40,101 nt of DNA, from contig CANIAA010000003.1 of assembly GCA_947465255.1 (NCBI GenBank), forward strand, positions 1 through 40,101, given 5' to 3'. The notes below the pieces were generated by a model. It had not been told where the DNA came from and did not search any database. It was given only the letters and a program-made list of their open reading frames with translations. Positions 38,155 to 40,101 of the stretch are shown here, piece after piece. This DNA is from Flavobacteriales bacterium. Lineage in GTDB: Bacteria; Bacteroidota; Bacteroidia; Flavobacteriales_D; Sanyastnellaceae. The position numbers and the translations under genes are program-made. The first letter of the stretch is position 1, and every line of letters begins with the position of its first letter.

Positions 38155-40101
38155 ATGCGTCCATTTACAGTCTTAGCTTTTATGCTGGCGTCCGCACTCC
38201 TGTGCAACCAGAGTCATGCCCAACAAACTTCCAACTCACTCAAGGTTCCGGAAGGCTTTAAGAATATGAATATGCGCAGCATTGGTCCTTCTGTTATGAG
38301 TGGCAGGGTCACGGCTATTGATGTGGACCCGCTGAATGACAATCTCATCTATGTGGGAACCGCCAGTGGTGGACTTTGGAAAAGCGAAAGTGCCGGCATG
38401 ACCTGGACACCCATTTTCGATGATCAGGAAGTGTTGAGTATCGGCTCAGTAGAAATTGACCCATCCAACCATGATGTTATTTGGGCCGGCACCGGTGAAG
38501 GAAATCCGCGCAACTCGCAAACCAATGGCGCAGGAATTTACCGAAGTCTCGATGCAGGAGAACATTGGCAACGCATGGGACTAGAAAAAACGTCTACGAT
38601 TCATCGCGTCATTGTCGACCCACGCAACTCGAATGTTGTTTTTGCCGGAGCACATGGAAATGCGTGGCAGCCTTCAAAAGATCGCGGCGTATATAAAACC
38701 AATGACGGTGGTAACACCTGGCAGAACATTTTATTTGTGAATGACACCGTTGGTTGTGCTGATCTGGTGATGGATCCGCACAACTCGAATCGACTGCTTG
38801 CTGCCATGTATCAATACCAGCGCAAGCCTTATCATTTCACATCAGGCGGAAAAGGAAGTGGGCTGCATATTACGGTTGATGGCGGAACAACCTGGACGAA
38901 ACTCACCGATAAAAACGGTTTACCGGAAGGCGAACTCGGACGCATCGGATTAGCTTTTTCACCGAGCAATAGCAAGGTTGTTTACGCATTGATTGAATGT
39001 GCTAAAACAGGTCTTTACCGCTCTAACGATGGCGGTTTGAACTGGCAACTAGTGACCGAAAAAGGAGTCGGCGACCGACCATTCTATTATCATGAATTGT
39101 ATGTAGACCCCACCAATGAAAATCATTTGATCTACTTGCATAGTACCGTGAGTGAAAGTATCGACGGAGGAAAAACGTGGACTACCCTCCTCCCCTACTA
39201 CGGCGTGCATCCTGATCACCATGCGTTTTGGTGGAACCCTCAGGATGCGCGTTACATGATTGAAGGAAATGACGGCGGTTTAAACATCAGTCGAGACGGA
39301 GGTAAAAACTGGACCTTCATCAACAACCTGCCCCTTGGTCAATTCTATCACATCGATGTCGACATGGAAACACCGTACAACATTTACGGAGGAATGCAAG
39401 ACAACGGCTCCTGGAAAGGCCCGGGGTATGTGTTTCATGGCGGAGGCATTCGAGCAGCAGATTGGCAGGAACTATTGTTTGGTGATGGCTTCGATGTGCT
39501 GCCCAAACCCGGCAATGGCCGATTTGCTTACGCCATGTCTCAAGGAGGTGAAGTGAATTACATCGACACGCAAACAGGAAATTCTATATACATAAAGCCC
39601 GTGCACCCGGAGGGAAAAAAACTTCGATTCAACTGGAATGCAGCCATCGGAAAAGACCCCTTCAATAACGAAGCGCTTTACTTCGGATCGCAGTATGTGC
39701 ATTACTCGAAAAACCATGGTTTGAGTTGGGAAATTATCTCTCCTGATCTCACTACCAACGATTCACTCAAACTGAAAGATCAAAATATCACTGGTGGAAT
39801 TACACCTGATGTAACCAACGCCGAAAATCATTGTACGATTCTATGCATCACTGCAAGTGCGCAGCATCAGGGTGAACTTTGGGTAGGCACCGACGACGGC
39901 CATGTTCAACTCACGCGTGATGGTGGCAAAACATGGACGAATCTTACCCCTTCCATCAAAGAATTTCCAAAGGCAGCTTGGGTGCCTCAAATAACCCTTG
40001 GAGCCACAGCCGGAGAAGCCTGGGTGGTGGTAAACAATTACCGGCAAGGTGACACTAAGCCATATCTGTTTTACACCACAGACTACGGCAAGTCATGGTC
40101 G
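38155..40101 (+). CDS. VPS10/sortilin-like BNR-repeat secreted protein (WD40/YVTN/BNR-like), truncated at right edge
   Basis: ATG at 38155: MRPFTVLAFMLASALLCNQSHAQQ...GFKNMNMRSIGPSVMSGRVTAIDVDPLNDNLIYVGTASGGLWKSESAGMTWTPIF; repeated S.DGG.TW Asp-box motifs. Missing from the ORF track because no stop occurs before the window end. Confidence 0.88.
   Translation, partial: MRPFTVLAFMLASALLCNQSHAQQTSNSLKVPEGFKNMNMRSIGPSVMSGRVTAIDVDPLNDNLIYVGTASGGLWKSESAGMTWTPIFDDQEVLSIGSVEIDPSNHDVIWAGTGEGNPRNSQTNGAGIYRSLDAGEHWQRMGLEKTSTIHRVIVDPRNSNVVFAGAHGNAWQPSKDRGVYKTNDGGNTWQNILFVNDTVGCADLVMDPHNSNRLLAAMYQYQRKPYHFTSGGKGSGLHITVDGGTTWTKLTDKNGLPEGELGRIGLAFSPSNSKVVYALIECAKTGLYRSNDGGLNWQLVTEKGVGDRPFYYHELYVDPTNENHLIYLHSTVSESIDGGKTWTTLLPYYGVHPDHHAFWWNPQDARYMIEGNDGGLNISRDGGKNWTFINNLPLGQFYHIDVDMETPYNIYGGMQDNGSWKGPGYVFHGGGIRAADWQELLFGDGFDVLPKPGNGRFAYAMSQGGEVNYIDTQTGNSIYIKPVHPEGKKLRFNWNAAIGKDPFNNEALYFGSQYVHYSKNHGLSWEIISPDLTTNDSLKLKDQNITGGITPDVTNAENHCTILCITASAQHQGELWVGTDDGHVQLTRDGGKTWTNLTPSIKEFPKAAWVPQITLGATAGEAWVVVNNYRQGDTKPYLFYTTDYGKSWS

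Noticed and set aside
1-40101. tRNA, rRNA, prophage, IS transposase or CRISPR-Cas loci
   Set aside because: None recognised by eye; a dedicated tRNAscan/Infernal/ISfinder run would be needed to exclude small RNAs fully.

Overview
The window is from a Bacteroidota genome, probably Flavobacteriales-like, judged by gene content and TAnnTTTG-type promoters. It is gene-dense. Main contents: (i) a conserved type IX secretion (T9SS) locus, with PorP/SprF-like, GldJ, the PorU sortase and PorV, followed by ispF and cdd and with murF and tyrS downstream of gldJ; (ii) an exosortase F locus (PID-CTERM mini-substrate, xrtF, XrtF-associated membrane protein, and a small gene usually misnamed 'ABC transporter ATPase'); (iii) a divergent surface-glycan operon (Wzc-like tyrosine autokinase, GT2, GNAT, SpsF-like cytidylyltransferase, HemL-like PLP enzyme, PtmA-like SDR); (iv) secreted proteins with three kinds of C-terminus (T9SS type A, T9SS type B, and a dockerin-like end on a 1265-aa repeat protein); (v) housekeeping and other genes (ahcY, PPTase, LuxE-like acyl-protein synthetase, nitronate monooxygenase, DUF6089, WcaF-like acetyltransferase). 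A GH3 family gene and a BNR-repeat gene are truncated by the window edges and are absent from the ORF track. The most unusual part is 4.5-7.8 kb, where three unrelated repeat families cluster: heptad-armed hairpins bracketing a DUF5684-like gene, a repeat inserted in frame into the LuxE-like gene, and a GxxExxY (PDDEXK-like) gene flanked by two near-identical 62-63 bp hairpins in inverted orientation. That last cassette is my best candidate for an undescribed mobile or domesticated system. All family calls come from reading motifs; no database searches were run.
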